Shown: positions 22,430-32,721 of the stretch, piece after piece | Position numbering within the stretch: position 1 is the stretch's first letter | Layout: every line of letters begins with the position of its first letter | NCBI GenBank assembly: GCA_022393335.1 | Contig: JAJEKB010020847.1 | Coordinates: 1,403,382-1,467,381, forward strand | DNA: 64,000 nt | Source of the DNA: Macrotrachela quadricornifera | Lineage: Eukaryota > Rotifera > Eurotatoria > Philodinida > Philodinidae | Reading direction: 5' to 3' | Notes under the pieces: generated by a model | Database searches by the model: none | Told to the model about the DNA's origin: nothing | The model's input: the letters and a program-made list of their open reading frames with translations, nothing else | Made by a program: the position numbers and the translations under genes

Positions 22430-25335
22430 TCTACTCTCTGACAACCTTCAACAAAAGTTATGGGTTGGATCCGAGCAGACTTCGAAGTGTTATGGAAACC
22501 ACATTCCAAGGTGTGTTACAAAAGTTATACGAACGATCTTTAGATAGATTCAAGAAAAAATATGACACTTATTCCCTGAGAAGTTGCGAAAACTTATAGA
22601 GTGTTCGGAAATAGAAGCCGAATGGTAACGGAGGATTATCCTAAAGCGTTGTAACATTTACAGTCTACCCTCGATAGACCGCGAACAGCTATAGAAACTA
22701 ATCATTTGTATATTGCGGAACTCGTATAAACTGTAGTCAAAAAGATTTTGATAAATGGTAGAGACTATCCAAATGTAAACGCTAAAACCTGATAACGATT
22801 TTAGACAACAAAACAACGAAAGTTTAAGTAAGATATATAAAAAACTTCAGGTACTAATGGAACACCGAAAAAGAGATAGTAGTCAACTTTTAGAATCCTT
22901 TATTTTGTCTATAATATAATATTGTAAAGCAGGACTTCGTGTGAATTGAGGTGAGACAGAAAAAGTGGTCCCAGTGAATGAACTGTTGCGGCTTATTGTA
23001 CGAGAAAGAATATTTTAAAAAAATTTTGCATCTCGTCCTATGGGATCGTGCATTTGTCAAACTGCTCATAAGCAAAGTACCTCTTATTCGTACACCGATC
23101 CATTATTGCAAGGAAAAACATGCTACTTTATATATCTTTCTTTATAGAAAAGCTTTATTTATGAGCAGCTGTCCATTCTTATACGGCATGATACGTTTTC
23201 TACGGCTTTTTGTGCCAAGGCTACGAAATAATTTCAAAAAATTTTTCGTCCCATCCTATCCTAAGCGGAGCGTCGTTATAAACACTATTTTTCTTAATTA
23301 TACGATAAGAAAGTTATTGCAATGGGGTATCGAACACAATACCTAGAATTACTATCATTTCTCGATCGCTATTTGACAAACAATATGATTGTCTTAGTCA
23401 TGAAAGAGCTAAGAGTTGCTCGAATAAAACTTCAATTTGATGCATAAAAAGCTAGAAAGATGTGGGTTGGTCACAACTTATATGTCACAACATTTAAAGT
23501 AAGGTTACTTAACGCATCTGACGTGGTAATATTATCAAGGTCTGTAATATTTCGTAAAAAAACCCATCCACTCAGACTAACATAAACTAATGAAACCGTC
23601 TTATTGATAGAGAAAAAGTGCTTACTATGATATCAAGTTTCTAATTTAGTTTGTGTGCTTTTGTTAGTAACAGTGTAGTGTAAAGAATACTACCTGAAGG
23701 TAACACTATTAAAGAAAGAGTCAATATTTTGAAACGCAGAAAGCGCACATCTTAACGCAAAAAATATTATCGTAAGAAAAAGGTGTGTGGGCGAAACGTA
23801 ACGCCTTCAAACTTGTTTTTCTTTTAAAGGTAAATATTATTTAAATGCATTACAACACGCATTTTTTACCTGTAGAAATATTTTCTTTTTCGATTCTGTT
23901 TGCGTGAATAGACAAACAGTGAAAAATCACCGAGTCGCATTCATACATGCATTCTTTGCGCTGCTGTCCAATATCAACGTAGGTGTGACTTAGAGTTAAT
24001 GTTAAAAATTGTCATCGAAGATGGCTGAAGGAGAGATAAGCATACTTCTATATTTCTTCATACTTCTCTGTATATCTGGATACTCCTACGCACTTCTTTG
24101 TACTTTTATACTTCTGCAATACAGAAGTACACTTATCACCTCTTGAGATGGTTAAATTTTCCAAGGGAAGACTACTAACTATTCAGTCGATTTTGATTCG
24201 AAACTATATGCACCATATATACTATAGTAAGTACTGCATTTTTATAGAATTTCAATCCTAACGTCGCGACCCCTTTCAAGTATACGAGAAAAACTTAAAC
24301 TCGAATTTCGAGATGAAAATCTACACAGCAACAATATTCATTTAGATTAGTTTATTGTGAAAGTTTTAAGTCTTTCAGTTTTTCTTATCTTAAAGTACGA
24401 TTATGTTAACAGTATGGTTGTTACATCACGCATATTTACCAACAAGTTGTGATGTTTTTATTTCGAAACAGAATTAACAAAAGGATTTGAAACTTTCACA
24501 ATAAACTATTCTAAATGAGACTTGTTTTTGTGCAGACTTTCAGTTTGAAATAAAGTTTATCTGGTATTCTTGAACGCAATATCAGGACAGCAGCAAGATA
24601 GTAGTCCCGAACTTTTTTCAGAGTATTCATAGCTCATTAGAGTCTACATGATGCACATAGTTGTGACTCAAAGTTGATTGACTGATTAGTGGTCTTTCTC
24701 CATAGGTTCTATCTCTGCAAGCCTTCAGTCTCTCAATTCTCGACAGGCTCAACCCTTCCTAAATCTAGTACTTCCGACGCGTCTATGATAACAACTACTT
24801 TAGAAGACTGCAACAAGTTATAAGGAGGACCTCCATAGATCTGAAAAAGTTATTTGGATCATCTTGAACAGGATTTAAATGGTTAAAGGGATTAGTCTCT
24901 GATGGACGTCGAAAACTCATAGGGATTATATCCTGGTAGGTTCCAACAATCTATACAAATTACGCACAGATGCGCTTTAAAAGTTTATATAGGTCGTCTC
25001 TTAGCGAGCCTCAAGTCAGAAAAATCATTTTCTGATGAACTCTGAAACACTATACCATTTATTCCATCGAAGGTTTGGAAAAATGATAAGCATTATTCTC
25101 TAATAGATCCGAAAAAGTTTTGAATTATTTCGTACTAGACCCCAAGCGTTATACAGATTATTCCCTAATAGCTCTAAAAAAGTTATTGAAATTACCTCCT
25201 AGTAGGCCCAAAAAGTTGATAGACCCCGAAAATTTATACGAACCAGTGTTTTATTAGATCCTGAATAGTTAAAGGAATTATTCTCTGGTTGGGTCTCAAA
25301 AATTATTAAGACTATTCCCGAGGTAGTACTGAAAA
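22430..25335. repeat. Degenerate ~34 bp repeat array, reverse orientation
   Basis: The reverse complement of the same unit recurs, in the form AAAAAGTTATAGGAATTATTCCCTAGTAG with drift. It is clear at 22430-22760 and 24830-25335, with starts near 25090, 25122, 25156 and 25188 and again at 25275 and 25310. The orientation switch near 22400 makes the block a very large, imperfect inverted structure. Between about 22760 and 24600 there is no gene, and the open frame at 22978-23346 has no recognisable domain. Confidence 0.5.
24290..24562. repeat. Inverted repeat (hairpin) element
   Basis: The left arm (about 24292-24372) and right arm (about 24483-24560) are inverted copies. The shared core TAGTTTATTGTGAAAGTTT is present at 24350 and as its reverse complement near 24491. 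The loop is about 110 bp. Just downstream (24605-24670) lies a stretch similar to the end of the intronic element at 38475-39400. Confidence 0.65.
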
Positions 25336-25559
25336 ATGTAGTTGTGATACTTTTTTTTAGTTATGCTTTTCATCGATCTACCCCTTTGTAATGACGCAAA
25401 CTCGTCATTTATACTTTGTACCATTCTTCTATAAATGTAAGGTCATTAATAAAACATGCTGACACCTACACTACTTGCAAACAATCAAATGAATACAGTA
25501 AAAAAGTCGAGCTGGATGCTCTGACTGTATAATAAACGCCCACCAACATCCTATATGTT

Positions 25560-26460
25560 ACAGATTTTGAATCACTTTAATGGGTCAAAGGTCGCGCTTG
25601 ATATTAAAACTTAGAACTAAAGTTCAAAGATGAATGTTAGACTTTGAAAGTTACAGCTTTTGAGATCAACAGCCAAAGAAAAAGAGAAAGAGATTGTGTT
25701 CTAAAAAGTTTAACATTTGCTTTGAATGTTACCTGTAAGTCTTGCTATCAAGCCCGACCGTTGGCCTTCTAAAATGTCTTAAAAAAAGAAAAACCAATGT
25801 CACTATCTACGTTTGAAATTTTGAGACGAGAGAAGCTTAGAAGATTGTATGCCTTATCGCCGAAAAGAAAATCGTCGGAACTCACGCCAAAACATACATT
25901 ATCGAAAGAAAAAATTGCCGAAAGAAATATCCCCGAAATGGAGATAGACGATATGTGTATCACCGAAATATAGATAGCCGAAATCTTTCGATGATCGATA
26001 TCAGTATCTTTTCTACTAACAATTTTTCTTTTTGTCAACCAATCTTATCCTTCGCTTTTTCCGACATATATCATACAATGATACGTATACCAAAAGAAAG
26101 ACCAGTATCATCCTACAACATCATTGACAGTTTCGATCTTTCAAATGTGATTTGTCTAATTTTCTTAGGTCTGTAGCTTATTGGGCGGTTATACAGTCAG
26201 GCCATCGAGCTCGAGTTTTTGCTGTATACATTTGGGTGTTTGTAAGCAATGTGGGTGTTAACATTTTTTTATTAATCGCTCAGTTTTAGTAATAATATAT
26301 TTAAAAACATCAATGATAATTATTTCTTCAGTTAGAAATTTTTGCTATAAAATAACGAGTCTTATGCTCTTTGCCAAAAAGCATTTCGTCGAAAGATTTG
26401 TGGGATGGTTTAGACTATTGCGCGCCCTCTAATGCAAACATTGGCTGTTAAGTTTGAAGA
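25560..26460. repeat. Decayed interspersed element with GCCGAAA-type motifs
   Basis: The left part (AAAACTTAGAACTAAAGTTC, AAGAGAAAGAGATTGT) and a right part (GGGTGTTAACATTTTTTTAT) resemble the element at 45864-46530. Between them, at about 25855-26000, variants of CGCCGAAA, TGCCGAAA and AGCCGAAA occur repeatedly every 10-25 bp, as they do at 43188-43725. The short overlapping frames on both strands here are products of this repeat. Confidence 0.5.
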
Positions 26461-26865
26461 AGTTCATTTTTTTTCTCCCTCACGCTTATCTTTGGAAGGA
26501 TCTCTGTAATCAAAAACTATTTATAACGACGTGTTTTTCGGCGAAGAGAATACATACCCAAATAACTAAATGTTATTAAAATATTTCTTGAATCTAAATA
26601 TAACATCACAAAGTTTTCAAAGCTCCATTCAGTGTAGTTTGAAGTGCTCTTTCAAATAAGACTATTTTCAAACTGACCCATCACACTAATCCGTCGAATT
26701 TGCTTTAGTTACATAGACATGCTTTCTTAAAATATTATATAATATTACTAAATAAAAATTCGCGGATAACGTATTTTCAGTATCATCAAAAGATAGTCCA
26801 CCATTGGTAGTATCTATGGTAAAATGCAGTTTTATAACTGTTATCATTGTAGTAGTTGCCAAATT

Positions 26866-27592
26866 CCTTGAATTCAGAACTCATGAGGAACTCAACAGCT
26901 CTAAGATTAATCAAAAAAATAAGTAATGATGTACCAAAAAAAAGAAGAGATAATGAGAAAATTCAGTTAACTCAAGAAATTCATAGAATTCAAGGACCTC
27001 AAGGAACTCAAAGAACTATTGAAGCGTAAATAGGGCTTCGACTCTGACACGTCACGATGCTGGTCACTCGAAAAACTATATGAAGGTACAGATGCAGGCT
27101 ACGGTGTCACAGGAGTATCTGTAGGTAGCTACTCTGAATCTCGTCTTCACGTACTGACGACCGCACCACCTCTCTACAGCATCATATACTCACTATCACC
27201 CTTACCTTCACTCTTGTGGAGCCATCCTCACACTAACTATCGGGAGGGTGAGTGTGACCGTGATGCTGAGGGCTATAGTAAATGATAAGATGACGGATGA
27301 GGGCGGCGTTCGGCGTAGCATTTCTATAGATACTCGCATTACAGTCTATGCTTGATCTTTACGTTCATATAGTTCTGCTTAGCGTGAAAAACAACGCGGC
27401 CTACACGAATATTCCCCATCTTTAAACTATAATAGTTCCTTGAGCTTCGAGATTTTCTTGAATTTCTCGGATTCGTCGAGTTACATGAATTCCTTGAATT
27501 CGTTGTGTGGTGCGTGACAGGGATGTTTTTGCTGAAGTCTGAGCTTCGAATTTTTCATGAGTTCAGAAATCATGGAATTTGAACACGTCTCT
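26866..27592. repeat. Foldback element with GAATTCAAG-rich arms
   Basis: The left arm (26866-27030) and right arm (27425-27592) are inverted. CAAATTCCTTGAATTCAGAA at the left pairs with the reverse complement of the right arm, CAAATTCCATGATTTCTGAA. GGAACTCAAAGAACTATTGA pairs with GAAGCTCAAGGAACTATTAT. The ~400 bp middle is more GC-rich and contains its own partial inverted phrases around ATCACGGTCACAC. Confidence 0.6.
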
Positions 27593-28358
27593 CATATCTA
27601 ACTAAATCCAAATCTAATTCCAGTTAGATCTAACATTTAGATTTGGTATATATATTCTAGAGTACACCAGTTTAGGACAACATTTGTAAACCGGTGCACC
27701 GGTGATGTGATGGTATAGATGAGCCGTGAATCAGTAATTCATCATCACCGTTGCATCTCTAATTTTAATGAAATTTCTACAGAAACGAAACTGGTGATCA
27801 CATGTACAGTTCGTCGGGTACAAGTTCAGAAGTTCTTGTATACGACAGACTCTAGTCGTCCGGCAGATACTTCGAAAAAGATTGTCTACATTACCGTAAT
27901 CATGAACATACATATGTCAAGCAATAGTAAGAATACTCAACGTACGTCTCTGCAGATCGTTGACTATCCCAAATACTACTACGATGTACTTCATAAGAAA
28001 CTTCGACTACTACTCTGAGCTATCCCTGATAAAGTTAGTGAGCGTCCTCATGTATAAGCTTTGAAAAGTTACAGAGGATACTTCTGGTTGCCCTTAACAA
28101 TCGTTAAAAAGTTACAGGTGCTACCACAACGTGGTGATCAGAAAAACCAAGAAAAACACCCTAAAACTTCTTCAAAAAAATCTGCGACAATCAGCGATAC
28201 TTTTACATAACTTTTTGGGTTATATATTTCAAAAAATGGTAAAATATTGATTATGGATTCCAGTTCAACTGATACGAACTTTGGTTTACTACATTCAGCC
28301 GGTTGAGATTTCTATTGTTACAGTTGAATATTCTCTTTAGATCGTATTCAACGAAAAT
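27593..28358. other. Upstream region of ovoA
   Basis: About 770 bp before the ovoA start. It includes the palindromic string ACCGGTGCACCGGT near 27691, and an open frame at 27719-28018 without recognisable domain. No promoter element could be identified with confidence. Confidence 0.35.
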
Positions 28359-30593
28359 ATGTCTACTCTGTCATCTGATAGTTCCATTATTCATTGTTCC
28401 TCGTTTTGGACAGGTAAACCACCTGTTCACGGTGTTTGTCCTGGTGTTGAGCCGAACGGTTCAATAAAGTCATTGCCACAAGTAAAAGTAAATGCTACTC
28501 GCAAGGAATTACTCGATTATTTTGACAATACATGGACATTAACCGAAGTAATATTCGATGGATTAGCCAGTGAAGAAGCATATTACCGTCGTCCTTATCA
28601 TAAATTACGACATCCAATGATATTTTATTATGGTCATCCAGCCGTATTATACATCAATAAACTACGCGTAGCTGGTATGATTAACGATGGGACAAACACA
28701 AAACTCGAACAATTATTGGAGACTGGCGTCGATGAAATGCGATGGGATGATTTGCATGAAGATACCGAGGATATATGGCCGTCAATAAAGGAAGTGCATC
28801 AATACCGTGCTTCTGTATATCGAACTGTACGTGAAATAATCGAAACACATCCACTACTCGATGATAAACATATGCCAATTACTATTGATAAACCAACATG
28901 GGCATTGTTGATGGGTTTTGAACATGAACGTATCCATCTGGAGACAACTACAGTATTAATAAGAGAATTACCTATTGAATTTGTGCGTGTTCCTGCAGCA
29001 TGGCCGTCTATAATCGTAGAAAATAGTAATAAATCTAATGAAGAAAATAAAATGATTACATTAACGAAGTCTGAAGTAACACTCGGTAAGCCATTTGATT
29101 GGCCAAGTTTTGGTTGGGATAATGAGTATGGCAGTGAGAAACGACTAGTACGGCCCTTCAGTGCAAGTACCATGTTGATCAGCAATAAAGAATTTTATCA
29201 ATTTGTCATCGGAAGTGGTTATACACAAGATCGTTATTGGTCAAATGAAGGATGGGCTTGGCGCGGTTTTCGTAATATTAAAGCACCCATATTTTGGGTG
29301 AAAGTTGGACCATCTGGTTTACATGAGTACAAATTACGCATGATTTTTGAAGAGATAGACATGCAGTGGGACGCACCAGTTTGTGTTAATTATCATGAAG
29401 CAAAAGCTTATTGTGCTTGGCGTACAGAACTTGATAAGAGTGCAATGCCTTATCGATTGCTGATCGAAGCCGAACATAATATGCTACGTGACGGTAAAGA
29501 ACATTTATGGAATAATAATTTACGCTATGGCGGTGAAGTAGTAGTTCCTAATACTCCAGCGAATGATAAAGGATTCTACGATGTCTTTGGAAACGTATGG
29601 CAATGGTGTGAAGATCATTTTCATCCACTAGAAGGTAGTAAACCACATAGATATTATGATGATTTTAGTGTGCCATGTTATGATGGAGAACATCATATAA
29701 TTCTTGGTGGTTCATTCATAAGCACTGGTGATGAAGCAAGTATTTGGGCACGATTTCATTTCCGCCCACATTTTACACAACATGCCGGTTTTCGCATTGC
29801 CCGTAACGAAGATGGTGATCCTGCCTGTGATGCCCGCCATATTAAGAAAAATGTTACCTATGAAACAAGGGAAATGCTTGACAACTATCTTTTGATGCAT
29901 TGGGGTGAAGAACATCAACGTTTTGATCCTTCACTTGCAGCAAACGTTGTCTTTCCAAAAGTAGCTGAGTTGCCAATCGCTTGTGCTGAGCTTGTAAAAC
30001 GCTTTATCGTGGGTAAAGATCGTGCGTTCGATTTAGGATGTGCCGTCGGACGCACTGCCTTTGAATTGGCAACCACTTTCAACGAAGTAGTTGGAATCGA
30101 TTATAGCAGCCAGTTTATTGATGCTGCCCGACATTTACAACAACATGGTACATTAGAGTATAGTCGAAAAGACCAGGGAATGCAAAAAACAACTCTGACA
30201 GCAACGGTTGATCCTTCTATCGATCGTCGTCGGATACGTTTTGAAGTAGGCGATGCATGTTCATTGCCACTCTATTTGAAAGAATTTGATGCAGTAGTGC
30301 TCGCTAATGTAATATGTCGTTTACCAAATCCATCTGTCTGTTTGGAGCGTATGCAAGGTACTAATGGATTAGTCAAGGCAGGAGGTATCTTAGTCATGAC
30401 GACACCCTTTAGCTGGCTGCCTCAACACACACCTTCAAGTAATTGGATCAACAGTGTAAAAGAAATTGGCAATATCCTCACAGAATTCGATTTAATACAC
30501 CAAGAAGATATACCATTTATAATACGAGAACATCGTCGCAAGTTTGAGTATATTATAGCATGCGCTACGGTCTGGAAGCGACGATTACCATAG
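28359..30593 (+). CDS. ovoA: 5-histidylcysteine sulfoxide synthase / ovothiol synthase (OvoA), with methyltransferase domain
   Basis: A 744-residue intronless protein. The N-terminal DinB-like domain carries the iron-binding histidines His93 (YYGHP) and the HxxxH pair His189/His193 in FEHERIHLE. A sulfatase-modifying-factor (FGE-like) domain follows, about 240-490, with NYHEAKAYCAWR, NVWQWCEDHF, LGGSF and a closing RPHFTQHAGFRIAR. The C-terminal domain (about 540-740) is a SAM-dependent methyltransferase with the glycine motif FDLGCAVGR (about 555-563) and acidic VVGIDYS. This is the full-length OvoA layout. The enzyme joins histidine C5 to cysteine oxidatively using Fe(II) and O2. The methyltransferase domain methylates the imidazole of 5-thiohistidine to give ovothiol A, a redox-active thiol. 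The missing C-S cleavage step could come from the PLP enzyme at 32722. The absence of introns, while most enzymes here have many, could mean retroposition or transfer; this is inference. Confidence 0.93.
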   Translation: MSTLSSDSSIIHCSSFWTGKPPVHGVCPGVEPNGSIKSLPQVKVNATRKELLDYFDNTWTLTEVIFDGLASEEAYYRRPYHKLRHPMIFYYGHPAVLYINKLRVAGMINDGTNTKLEQLLETGVDEMRWDDLHEDTEDIWPSIKEVHQYRASVYRTVREIIETHPLLDDKHMPITIDKPTWALLMGFEHERIHLETTTVLIRELPIEFVRVPAAWPSIIVENSNKSNEENKMITLTKSEVTLGKPFDWPSFGWDNEYGSEKRLVRPFSASTMLISNKEFYQFVIGSGYTQDRYWSNEGWAWRGFRNIKAPIFWVKVGPSGLHEYKLRMIFEEIDMQWDAPVCVNYHEAKAYCAWRTELDKSAMPYRLLIEAEHNMLRDGKEHLWNNNLRYGGEVVVPNTPANDKGFYDVFGNVWQWCEDHFHPLEGSKPHRYYDDFSVPCYDGEHHIILGGSFISTGDEASIWARFHFRPHFTQHAGFRIARNEDGDPACDARHIKKNVTYETREMLDNYLLMHWGEEHQRFDPSLAANVVFPKVAELPIACAELVKRFIVGKDRAFDLGCAVGRTAFELATTFNEVVGIDYSSQFIDAARHLQQHGTLEYSRKDQGMQKTTLTATVDPSIDRRRIRFEVGDACSLPLYLKEFDAVVLANVICRLPNPSVCLERMQGTNGLVKAGGILVMTTPFSWLPQHTPSSNWINSVKEIGNILTEFDLIHQEDIPFIIREHRRKFEYIIACATVWKRRLP

Positions 30594-31249
30594 ATTAGAA
30601 CTTAATTTCTCTTCATTTATCAATATAACACATCAATATATTAAACAATTATCTTTATTTGATATTATTTTATTCTTTATAAGAAAAAATTTTGGTGAAT
30701 TGGATTTTTTCAAATATTCATTAGGTAGTTCTTCAAAAACCTTCACTAAATATAAGAATAACTTGGATTCTTATATATTCTAAATTTTTTTTTTCTTTTG
30801 ATTTTACTCTTTTATGTATTTTTATTATTTAATATATTTAGCACTGGATATGTCATCTAATTTTCTAGTCATTTCACCAAATTTATATGAGGTAAAAGTA
30901 ATGACACAAAATGTTGATCCATATTTCTCTTCAATAGAAGGGGACGGAAACAAAACTTTTTTTTACAAAAAGATAGAGATTCTTCTGCTCTTCCAGATTG
31001 TATATAATTTATTATTTTTACCATGTCTATAAATGAAACAACATGGTATAAAAGAACTATATCTTTGAAAACATGCTGCACGAGATTGTAGTGACCTTGA
31101 TCAAACAATAATGGTAAGATGATCTTAATCAATGCTATTGGCTTTTCGAGGAGTGTCGTATGAAATATTGAGTTGAGTAGCTGCAATACGTATTTCGAGT
31201 TCCTCTTTTATACAAAAGTAATGATCAAATAATTGTAATATTAAGGAAA
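30594..31249. other. 3' flank of ovoA, no further feature seen
   Basis: AT-rich sequence. The open frames at 30814 (plus) and 30869 (minus) overlap each other and show no domain. Confidence 0.35.
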
Positions 31250-31950
31250 TTTTTTTTCGTTGCATGTCATCGACGTTGTTCGTCTTTCAAGATATTTTTC
31301 TCTGCGCATCCAGTCCAATTTGATCAAACAGGAATTGTTTTCTTTCCTTGCGCGCCTCATCGCTGCCGTATAATATGAAATATTTTTTTTGCCGTACGTC
31401 TCCTACACTATTTGTCCGTCAAGGTTTTTTCGCTGCACAATCTGTACTGTTTGTGTAGGCAGCAGTTGTTTTTTTCCTTTCGTCTTACGATCACTGTATA
31501 AGGTAAAGAATCTTTTTTCGCTGTGTGTCCTGTTATAACATGTAAAAAATACGTATCCTAAGACAGAAATGTATTTAGGATATTAATTATATATGTTTGT
31601 TCTTTCGTTTCTGTACATGTGTAACAGTTGTGTAAAAGGTATTTTTTCTATCGTTTTCTCTTGGTTTCTTCCTCTCTTACTTTCATATAACAATATAGGT
31701 ATGTTTCAAGTGTACTCTAGCTAAGCTTAGTATATTCCGTTGCTTGTCTATATCTCAGGTATAAATATTCGCTAATTTTATGTGAAAAGATGTGCTTTTA
31801 GCTTCATAATAAACTGCTTATACACAATAATAGATTTAGAGATCTAACACGGATCACACGCTATTCGTCCATCAAAGTTTTTTGCTGTGTACCTTGTACT
31901 GTACGATCAGACACGAGAGATTTTTCCTTTCGCCATAGACGTTCAGAATC
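31250..31950. repeat. Degenerate ~130 bp tandem repeat, interrupted by a ~305 bp insertion
   Basis: The phrase TTTTTTCG.TG...GTC.T begins units near 31251, 31383 and 31511, followed in each by a TTCGTC..TCAAG/TTGTCCGTCAAGG line, a C.GTACTGT line and a TTTCCTTTCG line. Unit 3 is broken after GTTATAAC (31539) and resumes as ACGGATCACACGCTATTCG from about 31849. The inserted 31540-31846 segment is bounded by TAAC on both sides. The repeats are non-coding and lie between ovoA and the PLP enzyme. Confidence 0.55.
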
Positions 31951-32721
31951 GTTCAAGAGATGTACGACGAAAAGAAAAGCATGTCTTGTCTCATTAATAA
32001 GTTAGCAATATGATAACATTTTGCTGCTAACTATCTGATGAGTAGATCAGATAGGAAAATCAGAAAGAAAAAGTAGACATTTTAACGTCTAAAAGATCAA
32101 TGCATATCTTTTGAAAAAACATTGACTCGTAGTCTCTGTTGGAGGACGACATCTGTCAATCTAACAGTCTTTCGTATTGTCCTTTGCTTATTTTCGTTAC
32201 AATTGGATCGATTGTTTATCAACATATAAATACCGGTTGGTAATATTTTTCAGTTGTTTTTCTTTATAACACTTTTAAATAAAACCTTATTTTAAATACA
32301 TCTTAGCAGGTTCTCTGTAATATGTTCGCTTTACAGATACTTTAGCATTTAAAATTTCGCGAAATTAGCTTTTAAAAAATTTAGTTGTTTGAAAGCATGA
32401 AACTTTTTGTATGAAAAAGAATCATAAAGGGGATAAATTATATGTAACCGTTTTCCCGAATTTTTCTTGTATAACATTTCTACGATTCGAAATATTTGTC
32501 TGTGTGGTGCCGACTACTTTTGTTTTTTTTTCAAACATAAAAACATATCTTCTCAATCAGTTCGATAATTCCTCTCCTGCCATATATAAATAACTAATAA
32601 ATAATAATTTTTACTTGAATTTCGAATCATAATATAAAGAAATAATATTTATTTATTTTTGTTAGATTTTATTTAAATTTATATTTGAGAATGTGAAATA
32701 AGTTTTTAGATCAAAATTGAA
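31951..32721. other. Upstream region of PLP enzyme gene
   Basis: About 770 bp, very AT-rich toward the gene. The frame at 32411-32593 has no domain. No regulatory element recognised. Confidence 0.35.

Noticed and set aside
22978..23346. 122-residue plus-strand frame in the repeat block
   Set aside because: No recognisable family; surrounded by decayed repeats and paired with an opposite-strand frame, so probably chance.
20085..25335. CRISPR-like array
   Set aside because: The ~34 bp units are contiguous and heavily diverged, with no unique spacers and no cas genes; the genome is eukaryotic.
27719..28018. 99-residue frame upstream of ovoA
   Set aside because: No domain; not in frame with ovoA and no splice route to it.
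28681..29918. Minus-strand frames within ovoA
   Set aside because: Shadows of a long, well-supported plus-strand gene.
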